A stretch of DNA of 61,268 nucleotides, taken from positions 1 to 61,268 of the forward strand of contig NZ_LLZG01000355.1 in the NCBI RefSeq assembly GCF_001509475.1. Direction: 5' to 3'. The stretch comes from Streptomyces regalis (lineage in GTDB: Bacteria > Actinomycetota > Actinomycetes > Streptomycetales > Streptomycetaceae). The translations under genes were made by a program, and so were the position numbers. Under the pieces are notes generated by a model, which saw only the letters and a list, made by a program, of their open reading frames with translations, was not told the origin of the DNA and did no database searches. Shown one piece after another: positions 25,180 through 33,658 of the stretch (its first letter is position 1; every line of letters begins with the position of its first letter).

Positions 25180-26264
25180 CGGTACGCCTCCGCCACCCGG
25201 ACGCCGGCCGCGTGACCGGTGGCCTGGGCAGCGCGGCGGCGCACAGCCTCCTGGCCGAACCGCTTAAGCCGTCGCCGCACCCGTTCCCCGAGCGCGAAGG
25301 CATCCGCTCCCGGCACCGCCGCAGCTGCGGCCTCGGCCCACGTGCCCTCACCCTCCAGGGCCAGGTAGGCGCGAAGCACCTCGCGGTCCTGTGCAGACAG
25401 CAACGCCTCCACGCGCCGCTGAAGCTCGCCGGGCTCCGCGCCCAGCACCGCCTCCTCGGGGTCCAACCCCGACGGCGACCAGGCCGGCAAGGTGCGTGCG
25501 CGGTCGTGGACGTACGGGTCGGCGGGGTCGATCAGCACGATCCGGCGGCCGGCGACCTGGCGCCGCGTGAGCAGACCCGCCTCCGGGCCCGGTCCGGCGA
25601 CCGCTTCCCACAGCCGGGAGCGCAGCTCGCCGTCCCCGTATGGCCGGTCCTCCAGCTCGCTGCGGGCCGTGACAGCGTTCGCAAGCTCGGCGAGCAACTC
25701 GGGGTGGCCGACCGGCCCGGACGGCCTCGTGCCGTCGGCGTCGGTGATCCAGTCGACCAGCCAGTGGCGGCGCAGCGCCTCCAGATGTGCCTCCCGGTCG
25801 GGCAGGCCGATGGCGGCGCGGGAGGTGAGCACCGCGGCGGACAGCGAGCGCATCGCCGCGTAGATGAAGCCGGTGCCGAACTGAGCGACGTGCTCCCACA
25901 GTTCCAGCGCGTCCTGGCCGGGCACCGGCTCGGTGACCTTGCGGGCGTAGAGATTGACCCCGGGCGCGGGCAGTTCGCCGACCGCTGCCGCGTCGGAGGC
26001 TGCCGCCGTCGCGGGGTGCCGGGCCCCAGCCTGGTCATTGAGCCGTTCCCGCCTGCGGCTGACGTCGGGTGTGGCGAAGACCGGGAGGTAGGCCGGCAGG
26101 TCGGCGACGGGAAGCCACCACGGCTCCGCTCCCCGCGCGCTGCGGGTGAGCAGGCTGCCGGTCGTCCGCGCCGCGCGATGGGCCAGACGCGCCGCCGGGA
26201 GCAGGCCCCGGCCAGGCTCGGCATCGGCGGGAAGAGGCTGGGGAGTTGGAGAAGCGGTCGCCAC
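25176..26264 (-). CDS. Regulator with sigma-region-4-like C-terminus
   Basis: A 362-residue protein read from GTG at 26264, fixed by a strong CAGGAGGA site. The N-terminal two thirds are not recognised and include GTGFIYAAMRSLSAAVLTSR and a well-conserved-looking RRHWLVDWITDADG. Residues about 300-350 (LSAQDREVLRAYLALEGEG, TWAEAA, ERVRRRLKRFGQEAVRRR) resemble the region-4 helix-turn-helix of sigma factors, so it may bind DNA or RNA polymerase. The next gene overlaps its stop by four bases. Promoter sequences between 26265 and 26391 include an A/T-rich patch unusual for this window. Confidence 0.6.
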   Translation of the reverse strand: MATASPTPQPLPADAEPGRGLLPAARLAHRAARTTGSLLTRSARGAEPWWLPVADLPAYLPVFATPDVSRRRERLNDQAGARHPATAAASDAAAVGELPAPGVNLYARKVTEPVPGQDALELWEHVAQFGTGFIYAAMRSLSAAVLTSRAAIGLPDREAHLEALRRHWLVDWITDADGTRPSGPVGHPELLAELANAVTARSELEDRPYGDGELRSRLWEAVAGPGPEAGLLTRRQVAGRRIVLIDPADPYVHDRARTLPAWSPSGLDPEEAVLGAEPGELQRRVEALLSAQDREVLRAYLALEGEGTWAEAAAAAVPGADAFALGERVRRRLKRFGQEAVRRRAAQATGHAAGVRVAEAYR

Positions 26265-26391
26265 GGGATTCCTCCTGCTGTGCGGTGCGGCACTTTTCAC
26301 TGGTAGGCGACGAGCCGCACCGCGAACGGCAAAAAATCTTCCGCGGCTTCGCGCCCGTGGAATGAGTATGTTGATGAAGGGCATCAACGAC

Positions 26392-26459
26392 TGTCGATGA
26401 GTTCCAGCAACGGTCGGGCGGTTTCGGAGCTGGAAATGTCGATGAGTTTCAGCAACACC
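26392..26459 (+). repeat. Left terminal repeats of the IS21 element
   Basis: Two copies of the terminal motif begin at 26392 (TGTCGATGAGTTCCAGCAAC) and 26437 (TGTCGATGAGTTTCAGCAAC), 45 bp apart. IS21 elements carry such multiple transposase-binding repeats at each end. Confidence 0.8.
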
Positions 26460-26542
26460 TCAGGAGGGCCGCCGATCCCGTGACGCAGTGCGCTTGCTCT
26501 CGGGCTTCGGGCGGGTCACACCTCCACCCCACGACCTACGGT

Positions 26543-27310
26543 ATGCACATGAAGGAACGTTCAAGCGAAGTGCCGACCGACCTCTATCCAGAGTTGGCTG
26601 AGCCGGGCGGCTTGGGAGAAGCGTTGGCTCGCGAAGCGGCTCGCCGCGGGCGCGCTGTCGGCCCCATGGAACCCGTTGAGGGGTTCGCCCCAGCAGTCGC
26701 CGCATGCCGTGTTCGGGGAAAGTCGCGGTTCGCGGTATATGCGACCAACGACGACGAACGCGAGTTCCGCATCGAGATCTCCGCGGACTCCGGATGGCTC
26801 TGGGGCGCCTTCGGCAGCACCGATAGCCTCGCGGTGGTGGCCGCCATCCTGCACGAATGGTGTGAGGGCGCATCGATCGGTCAGCTGCGCCGCGAGTGGA
26901 CGCTCCTCGCGGATGACCCGCTGAAGGCGGCACCGCCTGGAAGGGTCGTGTCGACCGCCTGGCGACTGACCTTGGAACGCTCGCGGGTGATCAGGCTTGG
27001 CGACGCCGAACTTGCCGAGGCTCTTTATGCCCAGCCAGCCCTGCGTGTCTTCTTCCCGTGGCCGTCGCACGGCCAGTTCAGCCTGCTCAGCAGCACCGCG
27101 GATCCGTTCCACAACGAGCTTCCGCGTGTGATTCCGACAATAGACGGGCTGTGGGATGTGGTCGCAGAGGGATCTACGCAGACACCGTCACGTGTGCTCG
27201 GTGCCCGCCTCAGCGCCAGCGAGGCCGCAGCGCTGGTGGCGGCGAACATTCCCGCAGGCAGCGGCCCGGCCATCGAGGGAGGTTGGCCGGAGCGCGAGAG
27301 CACCGCCTGA
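26543..27310 (+). CDS. DUF6193-family protein
   Basis: A 255-residue protein. LYPELAEPGGLGEALAREAA (residues 13-32) and the later pattern DSGWLWGAFGSTDSLAVVAA, ILHEWCEGASIGQLRREW, LRVFFPWPSHGQFSLL match my memory of the DUF6193 family of Streptomyces, whose biochemical role is unknown. The ATG at 26543 is taken; an ATG six bases later is possible. It runs opposite to istB and lies between the left terminal repeats and the transposition genes of the IS21 element, so it is carried by it or was trapped by a rearrangement. Confidence 0.7.
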   Translation: MHMKERSSEVPTDLYPELAEPGGLGEALAREAARRGRAVGPMEPVEGFAPAVAACRVRGKSRFAVYATNDDEREFRIEISADSGWLWGAFGSTDSLAVVAAILHEWCEGASIGQLRREWTLLADDPLKAAPPGRVVSTAWRLTLERSRVIRLGDAELAEALYAQPALRVFFPWPSHGQFSLLSSTADPFHNELPRVIPTIDGLWDVVAEGSTQTPSRVLGARLSASEAAALVAANIPAGSGPAIEGGWPERESTA

Positions 27311-27400
27311 CCTTCGATCGTACGAACCTGTACCATCGACGGATTTCGCCGCCTGGTTGGCCGCCATCTCGTCGGTGGCCCGACAGGCCGTGGCGTTCTG

Positions 27401-28195
27401 TCAGGTAGCGGCGTACTTCCCGGCTTTGCTCCGGGTGTGAGCGAGTCGGTAGGAGTCGGTGCCGGTCTCGATGATCGTGCCGTTGAAGGTGAGCCGGTCG
27501 ACGATCGCGGTGCAGAGCCTGGGGTCGGTGAAGGTTTTGGTCCAGCCGCCGAAGGATTCGTTGGAAGCGATGGCGATGGCCTTGTTTTCCTCCCGTTCCG
27601 TCAACACCTGGAACATCAACTCGGCGCCGTGCCGGTCGAGTTCCATGTAGCCCAGCTCGTCGATGCATAAAAGATCGACGCGCCCGTAGCGGGCGATGGT
27701 CTTGCTCAGCTGTTTGTCGTCCGCGGCCTCGACCAGCTCGTTCACGAGCTTCGTCGCCAGGATGTACTTCACCCGGAACCCGGCCATCGCCGCTTCGGTG
27801 CCCAACGCGATCAGCAGGTGCGACTTGCCGGTGCCGGAGTCACCGATGAGGCAGAGCGGCTGTGCCTTCTTCACCCACTCGCAGGTGGCCAGGGTGTGGA
27901 TCACGGCGGGGTCGATGTTGGGGTTGGCGTCGAAGTCGAACTCCCGCAGCGACTTCTGCCTCGGGAACGCGGCGGCTTTGATCCGGCGCTCGGAGCGGCG
28001 TCGTGCCCGGTCATCGCACTCGGCCAGCAGCAGCTCGGCGAGGAAGGTGAGGTAGGACATCTGCTCGCGGGAAGCCTGCTCGGCCAGGTCGGGGAACTTT
28101 GCGCGGATGGTGGGCAGCCTCAGCATGCGGCAGGCGCCGACCACGGCGGTCTCCGCTGCCTGCTCGCTCATCCGGTGACGGCTGGGGGTACTCAC
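27401..28195 (-). CDS. istB: IstB, IS21 AAA+ transposition helper
   Basis: A 264-residue IstB/DnaC-like ATPase that loads the IstA transposase on target DNA. Walker A is GDSGTGKSH, Walker B LLCIDELGYM, and the C-terminal DRLTFNGTIIETGTDSYRL is typical of IstB. It starts with GTG overlapping the istA stop by four bases (GTGA). It appears intact, though its IstA partner is split. Confidence 0.93.
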   Translation of the reverse strand: MSTPSRHRMSEQAAETAVVGACRMLRLPTIRAKFPDLAEQASREQMSYLTFLAELLLAECDDRARRRSERRIKAAAFPRQKSLREFDFDANPNIDPAVIHTLATCEWVKKAQPLCLIGDSGTGKSHLLIALGTEAAMAGFRVKYILATKLVNELVEAADDKQLSKTIARYGRVDLLCIDELGYMELDRHGAELMFQVLTEREENKAIAIASNESFGGWTKTFTDPRLCTAIVDRLTFNGTIIETGTDSYRLAHTRSKAGKYAAT

Positions 28196-29229
28196 GGCAT
28201 CGACTCCTTCGGAGCGGCGGGACGATGGTGCAGCAGCTGGTCGTAGGCGGCGGGCGAGGGCAGCGGCCGACGATCGGGCGGCAGATGAGCGAGGCGGCGT
28301 CGGGTCAGGGATGCGACGGACGACGGCTCTTCGTGCTGCTGCGTGGCCGCGGATTCGTCCTCGGACTCAGCGGCCTTGCGGGCCTCCAGGGCCACCGCGT
28401 CCGCGGTCAGCGCGCCCACCCGCAAGGACGCGGCGAGCCCGGCCACCAGGTGCTCGTGCGGAATGCGCCGGTGCAGCAACAGCACCTCGATCAGGGCCTT
28501 CGTGCCGTCCTTGTCCCCGCGTGCCTTGCGGGCCGCGGCCCACCACGCGTCGTGGATCGGGGTGAACTTGCCCGCCTGACGAGCCTGCTCCAGCGCGGTC
28601 GCGCCGGGAAGCGCGCCCGGTTTGCGCAGCAGCGTCTCCAGATAGTGGTCGAGTTCGAGGCGCTCGCCGGCCTTGGCGACCAGCCGCTCGTGCCGGGCGA
28701 TCTCGGTGGCACCGTCGTAGACGGCCAGCTCGTTGGCGTGCAGCACGATACGGACCCGGCGCTCGATGTAGCGGGTGGGCACCGAGTAGAACCCGGTGCG
28801 GGCCCAGATCCGGCTGTGCCGGTCCACCCGGGTCTCAATGACATGTCCGGCGTCGAACACCTCGATGGGCAGCGGCGCCAGCAGCGGCTGCTCGACGGCG
28901 AAGTACTCACCGACCGTGCGCGGCCGCATCCGAATGCGCCGGGCGTCGTCCTCCTGGTCCCGCTGCTCCACCAGCAGGTTCAGCTCGGCCAGCGAACCGA
29001 CCTCGGGAACGGGCACGAAGTGGTTGCGGCGGAAGCGGCCGATGTCACCCTCCACTCCGCCCTTCTCATGGGCGCCAGCCAGGCCGGGGCGGCAGTAGAA
29101 ACTGTCGACACTGTAATGCTCACGAAAGGCGAGCCAGCGTGCACTCTCCTTGCGTTCCCGCGCGAACCCGATCACCTTGGCGACCGCGGCCTTCAAGTTG
29201 TCGTAGCGCACCTTGCCCCGCGGCACCCC
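28192..29229 (-). pseudogene. istA: istA, 3' part (interrupted)
   Basis: This is the downstream two thirds of the IS21 DDE transposase. It resumes with PRGKVRYDNLKAAVAKVIGF and includes HEKGGVEGDIGRFRRNHFVP, containing the catalytic Glu region. A GTG at 29226 by chance gives it an apparent start, but it is the continuation of the gene whose 5' part ends at 32776. The 3546 bp in between are the inner transposon. Confidence 0.9.
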
Positions 29230-29407
29230 TCTAATATGCGGGTCTCACTTGTCAATCCGTCGGTTGTGGAGAGCGCGGACATCCCATCCGAAGCTGATCC
29301 GATGCCAGTGAAGGCGCCTCCTTCCTGTCTGAGTACCAGCGTTCTTCTTGCCTCTGACGCAAACTGCCTCAATGCTGGAGCGCACTACTTTGGGGGCGGG
29401 AGACGCT

Positions 29408-29839
29408 GTGGCGGGGGAATTGACTCGGCGGGCAAAGATCCTGGTGGGAGACGTTGGTGCGGATGGCGTGTTCTTCGGAGCGGCAGCGTTGGCCAACCCG
29501 GTCGGCGCCCTGGTTGGCCAATCCATCGCCGCCATCGGTAAAGCAGTGCAGGGTGGTTTGTATGTTGACGGACGGATATCGCTCGATGACGCTGAACTGA
29601 GCTTCCTGGGGAACCGATCCAACGTGATCTTCTTTGGTCGGCGAGTTGAGCTGACTCTCAGACTCGATGCAATTGAAGAGGTCAGCGCACGGCGATTGCT
29701 CGGCAGTAACACGATCACGATCTCCAAGCAGGACGGCCAAATGAAGATCGTCGTGTTCGACCCCAATGACCAGTTCGTAATTGCCCTCAGAGCGGCAGTT
29801 CGTCACGCACGGAGGCCGCCACCTGCCGCGACTGATTGA
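29408..29839 (+). CDS. PH/GRAM-like protein carried by the inner transposon
   Basis: A 143-residue protein from GTG at 29408 (GGGAG six bases upstream; an ATG at 29372 lacks a ribosome-binding site). The first half is a small Gly/Ala-rich hydrophobic region (GVFFGAAALANPVGALVGQS). The second half (YVDGRISLDDAELSFLGN, ELTLRLDAIEEVSARRLLG, TITISKQDGQMKIVVF) has the strand pattern of bacterial PH or GRAM domains, suggesting membrane association. It is transcribed opposite to the recombinases and 13 bp from the end of the second one. In Tn554-like elements the third gene (tnpC) is different, so this may be cargo. Confidence 0.6.
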   Translation: MAGELTRRAKILVGDVGADGVFFGAAALANPVGALVGQSIAAIGKAVQGGLYVDGRISLDDAELSFLGNRSNVIFFGRRVELTLRLDAIEEVSARRLLGSNTITISKQDGQMKIVVFDPNDQFVIALRAAVRHARRPPPAATD

Positions 29840-29852
29840 GAGCGCATCATGA

Positions 29853-31682
29853 TCAAGAAGCTTCTCCGTCGAGGCGGTCGAGGAGGCCGTCGAAGATCCG
29901 CTCGCGTGCCACCTGCCCCTTGGCTGCTGCGTCGTCCCGCTGGCGTTCGAGGGTGGGCCTGAACTCGATCGTGGTGACGAAGAACGTGCAGGACTCGCAG
30001 ATCGACTCGAAGTGGCAGTCCATCTCGACTGGCCGGGCGCAATAGCCGTTGCCGAGCATGCGACGGTGCACTTCGCGACGGAGCTTGGCCATCTCCGAGC
30101 CCTCGGCCTCGGCCGGCAGTTGACGCGGGGCGTCGTAGAGCGCCTCGACCTTCTCCGAAACGGCGAAGTACTCGTCGGCGACGGTCCGGTCGGCGATCCG
30201 CGCGTAAACACGCGTCATGGACAACGAACGGTGCCCGAGCAGGGCGGCGATCGCCTCCAGGGACATGCCCCTGTTGATCGCCTGGGTGGCCAGGGTATGC
30301 CGGAGCTGGTGCGGCGTGACCCGGCCCAGCCCCGCCCGCTCGCCGGCCTTGCGGACCGCGGCCTCGATGCGGGAGGCATTGACCGGACGGCCATGATCGG
30401 TGAACAGCAGATTCGAGCGCAGGCCCTCAGGCCGGTGCAGCAGCCAGTCGTCCAGCAGCGCCTTGAGCTGCGGGTGCAGAGGGACGTAGCGGTCGGTGTG
30501 CATCTTGCCGACCGGGACGCGGAGCCAGTAGGCGGAGCCTATCTGGACGACCGCGTCGATGGTGAGGCCGAGCATCTCGCTGCGTCGCATCCCGGTGCGG
30601 GCGAGGATCTCGATGGCGAGTCGGGCGAACGGATCAGGATCTTGGCGGGCGGCGACCAACAGCTTGGCGGCCGCGGCATCGTCGAGGAAGCGGGGCAGCG
30701 GCTCGTCCGCGATCGGGAAATCGCTGTCGAAGACCAGCTGGCGGGGCGGCCGATCGGCGGCGTCCCACTCGTCCAGGCGGCGGAGGAAGCCGCGGAGTTT
30801 GCTCAGCCGGTCGCGGACGGTGTGCCGGTGCAGCGGCCCGCCGCGGGCAGCCGGACGCTCCAGCAGCCACTGCCGGTAGCGTTCGATGTGCCGCCTCCGG
30901 AGCCCGGCGACGCTCGTCACGGAGGTGTCCTCGGTGGCCACCAGCAGGGCGAACTCCCGCAGCGTCAGCTCGGCGTTCTTCACCGTGCCTGCCCGCAGTG
31001 TCCCGGTGATCTGCTGCAGGTAGTGCTGCATCGTGTCCGCCATCGGGGCCGGGACACGGGCCCACTCCCGAGCCCGCATATCGGCCCGGTCCGGGGTGCG
31101 ACGGCGTGGGAGCTGGTCGGTCAACTCGCAGTGGAAGAGCGTCGCTTCGAGGTTGAACAGGGCCGTCGACAGGGCCTTCACCCCGCGGTTGGGGATGCGG
31201 CGGGCCGCCTCCAACAGCATGCGACGTCCCTCGTCCCAGTCGCTCTGCTGCAGCTCCTCGGGCTGCTTGCCGAACAGCGCCACGAAGTGGCCGAGCAGGT
31301 TGAACTGGGTCATGGCGACGGTGTCGCGAAATCCGAGGGAACGGGCGGTCTCCATGAAGCGCAGGTGCAGTTCCGGCTCGGTCCGCGCGAGCACGATGCC
31401 TAGCCGCGGGCGGCGGGCGACCAGGTAATCCCCACCCGGCTGCAGCCGTCCGGTGACCGAGAGCCAGCTGATGAACCGGTGGGTCTCGTGGTTGAAGGCG
31501 AGTTGGCGCTCCAACGGCAGACGATGGAAGTCCGCCAGGTCCGGGACGGTGGCGAGCAGGACGCGGGCGCCCCAGCGGACCTTGTGGTCGGTGTTCATGC
31601 CCTGCGCTGCCCGGTGGGCAAGGTAGAACTCGACGAGATCCGGGCGCACGATCGGCAAGGCCGCGGCTCGGGCCCGGCGCAT
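29853..31682 (-). CDS. Tyrosine recombinase with C-terminal zinc motif (second of pair)
   Basis: A 609-residue site-specific recombinase. The catalytic set is visible: Arg in ARTGMRRSEMLG, Lys in VGKMHTDRYVP, His-x2-Arg in HQLRHTLA, His in LLGHRSLSMTR and Tyr in RVYARI. After the catalytic domain it has a cysteine-rich end (GYCARPVEMDCHFESICESC), as in the larger recombinase of Tn554-type elements. Its ATG overlaps the TGA of the first recombinase (TGATG), so both are made in step. Role: cutting and joining the ends of the inner transposon. Confidence 0.9.
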   Translation of the reverse strand: MRRARAAALPIVRPDLVEFYLAHRAAQGMNTDHKVRWGARVLLATVPDLADFHRLPLERQLAFNHETHRFISWLSVTGRLQPGGDYLVARRPRLGIVLARTEPELHLRFMETARSLGFRDTVAMTQFNLLGHFVALFGKQPEELQQSDWDEGRRMLLEAARRIPNRGVKALSTALFNLEATLFHCELTDQLPRRRTPDRADMRAREWARVPAPMADTMQHYLQQITGTLRAGTVKNAELTLREFALLVATEDTSVTSVAGLRRRHIERYRQWLLERPAARGGPLHRHTVRDRLSKLRGFLRRLDEWDAADRPPRQLVFDSDFPIADEPLPRFLDDAAAAKLLVAARQDPDPFARLAIEILARTGMRRSEMLGLTIDAVVQIGSAYWLRVPVGKMHTDRYVPLHPQLKALLDDWLLHRPEGLRSNLLFTDHGRPVNASRIEAAVRKAGERAGLGRVTPHQLRHTLATQAINRGMSLEAIAALLGHRSLSMTRVYARIADRTVADEYFAVSEKVEALYDAPRQLPAEAEGSEMAKLRREVHRRMLGNGYCARPVEMDCHFESICESCTFFVTTIEFRPTLERQRDDAAAKGQVARERIFDGLLDRLDGEAS

Positions 31683-32704
31683 CAGATGTCCGCCTGGTCG
31701 GCGTCGATGGCGGCACTCGCCGTCAGGTACTGCTCGACGAGCCAGCTGTTCGCCAAGTGGATATAGATCCGGGTTGACTCGATGGAACGGTGTCCGGCCT
31801 GGGCCTGTACCGCTTCCAGGGCCATGCCCGCCTCCCGCAGCCGGGTCAGGCAGGTGTGACGGAGCTGATGACACGTCAACTTCGGCAATCCGGTCCGCCT
31901 CCGGACGCCGGCGAGGATCTCGTCCAGGCCGTCGGCGGACAGCGGACGCCCCCGAGTCGGCCCGCGCAGCACCACGAACAGCCGGTCGTGGTCCACCGTC
32001 GGCCGCTCGCGGTCCAGGTAGTCGCCGACCGCAGCGAAGAACTGCGCGGAGACCGGTATCAGGCGCTGGTGCCCGCCCTTGCCCTCACTGATGAAAACCC
32101 GACGCTCGCCCGGCGAAAGGTCACCCAGCCGCAGGCCGAGCACCTCGCACCGGCGCAGGCCGCCCAGCAGCATCGCGAGCACCATGGCCCGATCCCGTGC
32201 CGTGTTCACCGCGCCGAGCACCGCCTCGACCTCTCCCGGCCCAAGGACCCGTGGAAGGGTGCGGGGCGTGCGCAGCAGCGGTGCCCCGCGGTTTCCGCCG
32301 CGGCGGCGGGTGGCCAGCCCCGTCGGCACCGGATTGCGATCGATGGCGAGGTCGTCGCGGGTCATCAGGTAGCCGAACAGTCCGGAGATACTGGCGAGTC
32401 GCCGCTTGATGGTCCGTGCCGAGAGCCCGGCTTCCCCGTCTTCGAGCCGGACGACCTTCGGCCCTCGTCTCGGCTTCTTCTGCGCGGTGATGAACGCGAA
32501 GAGGTCTGCGGTGACGACGTCGGCCGGCTCCTTGGGCACCGTCGAGAAGAAGACCTTCAGGTCATAGGCGGTGGCGAGCAGGGTGTTCGGCCGGCAGCGT
32601 GCCGCCACGAACTCGAGGTAGTCGTCGACCAGGGCGTGTCCGAGCGATGCCGCGGGGTTCCCCGCAGCATCGACGCGTCGTACCAACTGCGGCTGCCAGG
32701 CCAT
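31682..32704 (-). CDS. Tyrosine recombinase (first of pair)
   Basis: A 340-residue recombinase with an N-terminal SAM-like core-binding domain (SLGHALVDDYLEFVAARC; RTIKRRLASISGLFGYL) and the catalytic residues in LLGGLRRCEVLGLRL, GKGGHQRLIPV, HQLRHTCLTRL, QAGHRSIESTRIY. The ATG at 32704 is set by GAGGAG seven bases upstream. It ends with TGA overlapping the start of the second recombinase. It lies 72 bp inside the right end of the inner transposon. Confidence 0.9.
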   Translation of the reverse strand: MAWQPQLVRRVDAAGNPAASLGHALVDDYLEFVAARCRPNTLLATAYDLKVFFSTVPKEPADVVTADLFAFITAQKKPRRGPKVVRLEDGEAGLSARTIKRRLASISGLFGYLMTRDDLAIDRNPVPTGLATRRRGGNRGAPLLRTPRTLPRVLGPGEVEAVLGAVNTARDRAMVLAMLLGGLRRCEVLGLRLGDLSPGERRVFISEGKGGHQRLIPVSAQFFAAVGDYLDRERPTVDHDRLFVVLRGPTRGRPLSADGLDEILAGVRRRTGLPKLTCHQLRHTCLTRLREAGMALEAVQAQAGHRSIESTRIYIHLANSWLVEQYLTASAAIDADQADI

Positions 32705-32775
32705 CCGAGCTCCTCGACGGGAGCGACCATCCTGACCGGGAACACGAGATCGCGGAAGAGTTGTCACCCACATAA

Positions 32776-33362
32776 CCGCCCAGCACGCTGAAGGCGTGGA
32801 CGTGCCCCTCCAAGAACGCCTCCTGCCCGCTGGAGGCGAAGACGCGGTGCACCGCCTTGCCGGAGTAGGACAGGCGCAGGCTGAACAGACTGCAGACCAG
32901 CGTCTGCCCGGCCAGGCGTACTGTGACGTCCCCGAAGTCGACCTCGGCCTCCTGACCGGGACGGTGAGACTGCGGCACGAACACCTCCGCGCTACTGCGG
33001 CCGGCCTCGGCACGGATCTCGCCTCGCCGCACCGCCACATGAGCGCGGACCATGCCGTAGGAGATGCCGTCCGCGTGATGCTCATCAACCAGCCGGTCGA
33101 AGATCCGCTTGGCCGTGTGCCGCTGCTTGCGCGGCGCGTCCAGGTCCGCCCGCAGCATGTCGTCCACCAGCGGCTTGAACGGATCGAGCCGGGTCGGGCG
33201 GGGCGGGAGCTTCTTCCGCGGCTGCGGCCACGCGGACTCCAACGCCTTCTGCACCGTGGGGTGACCGACCCCGTACTTGCGCATCAGGGCGCGCTTGCCC
33301 AGCCCGGCACGGTGGTCACGGCGGATCGCCGCGTACAGATCAGTCCTCGACTTCGGCGTCAT
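32776..33362 (-). pseudogene. istA: istA, 5' part (interrupted)
   Basis: The N-terminal ~195 residues of IstA from ATG at 33362: a helix-turn-helix (ALMRKYGVGHPTVQKAL), then EAEVDFGDVTVRLAGQ with a catalytic Asp of the DDE domain, ending in EGHVHAFSVLGG. The expected next residues, V-P-R-G-K-V-R-Y-D-N, are found at 29229 downward. Read-through into the inner transposon adds a nonsense tail. Confidence 0.9.
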
Positions 33363-33416
33363 CGGCGGCCCCCAGCAAGATGGAGCAGTCTCATGCTCCC
33401 ACTGCAAGCCCCCAGG

Positions 33417-33502
33417 TGTTGCCGGAACTCATCAACACCGTTCCCCGCGAACTCCCGCTGTTGTCCGCACTGAACGACGAACGTTGCTGGAACTCGTCCA
33501 CA
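33417..33502 (-). repeat. Right terminal repeats of the IS21 element
   Basis: Read on the minus strand, copies start at 33502 (TGTGGACGAGTTCCAGCAAC) and 33437 (TGTTGATGAGTTCCGGCAAC), 65 bp apart and inverted relative to the left end. Confidence 0.8.
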
Positions 33503-33658
33503 TACTCACCGTGGAAGCAAGCCGCTCAACAGGTCAGTTCCGTTTGACCTGCCGCCGTCGACAGGAGCGCAGCCCGCAGACGTAGAGGTGGGGTCGCTCG
33601 ATAGCATGCAGCACCCGCACGACCCATACGCGCTGCTGATCATGTTTGAGGAGCCTCT

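Larger units (their letters stand above)
29230..32775 (-). mobile_element. Two-tyrosine-recombinase transposon inserted in istA
   Basis: The insertion point is seen directly by rejoining istA. The ends are related: left plus strand TAATATGCGGGTCTCACTTG, right minus strand TTATGTGGGTGACAACTC, sharing TATGYGGGT. At most a CC is repeated at the target. It carries two overlapping tyrosine recombinase genes and one oppositely oriented small gene. Transposons of the Tn554 type also use two tyrosine recombinases and make no long target duplication, so this is a relative or functional analogue. Confidence 0.8.
26392..33502. mobile_element. IS21-family element, interrupted by a second transposon
   Basis: Left end TGTCGATGAGTTCCAGCAAC (26392) and, inverted, right end TGTGGACGAGTTCCAGCAAC (ending 33502) are matching IS21-style termini, each accompanied by an inner copy of the repeat. 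Inside are istB and both halves of istA. Removing the inner 3.5-kb transposon leaves about 3.6 kb, roughly 1 kb more than a usual IS21 element; the extra is the DUF6193 gene between the left end and istB. No target-site duplication is visible (flanks TCAACGAC and TACTCACC), so one end may have been rearranged. Confidence 0.8.

Noticed and set aside
26392..33502. Target-site duplication of the IS21 element
   Set aside because: The eight bases outside each end (TCAACGAC and TACTCACC) do not match, nor do small shifts of the ends.
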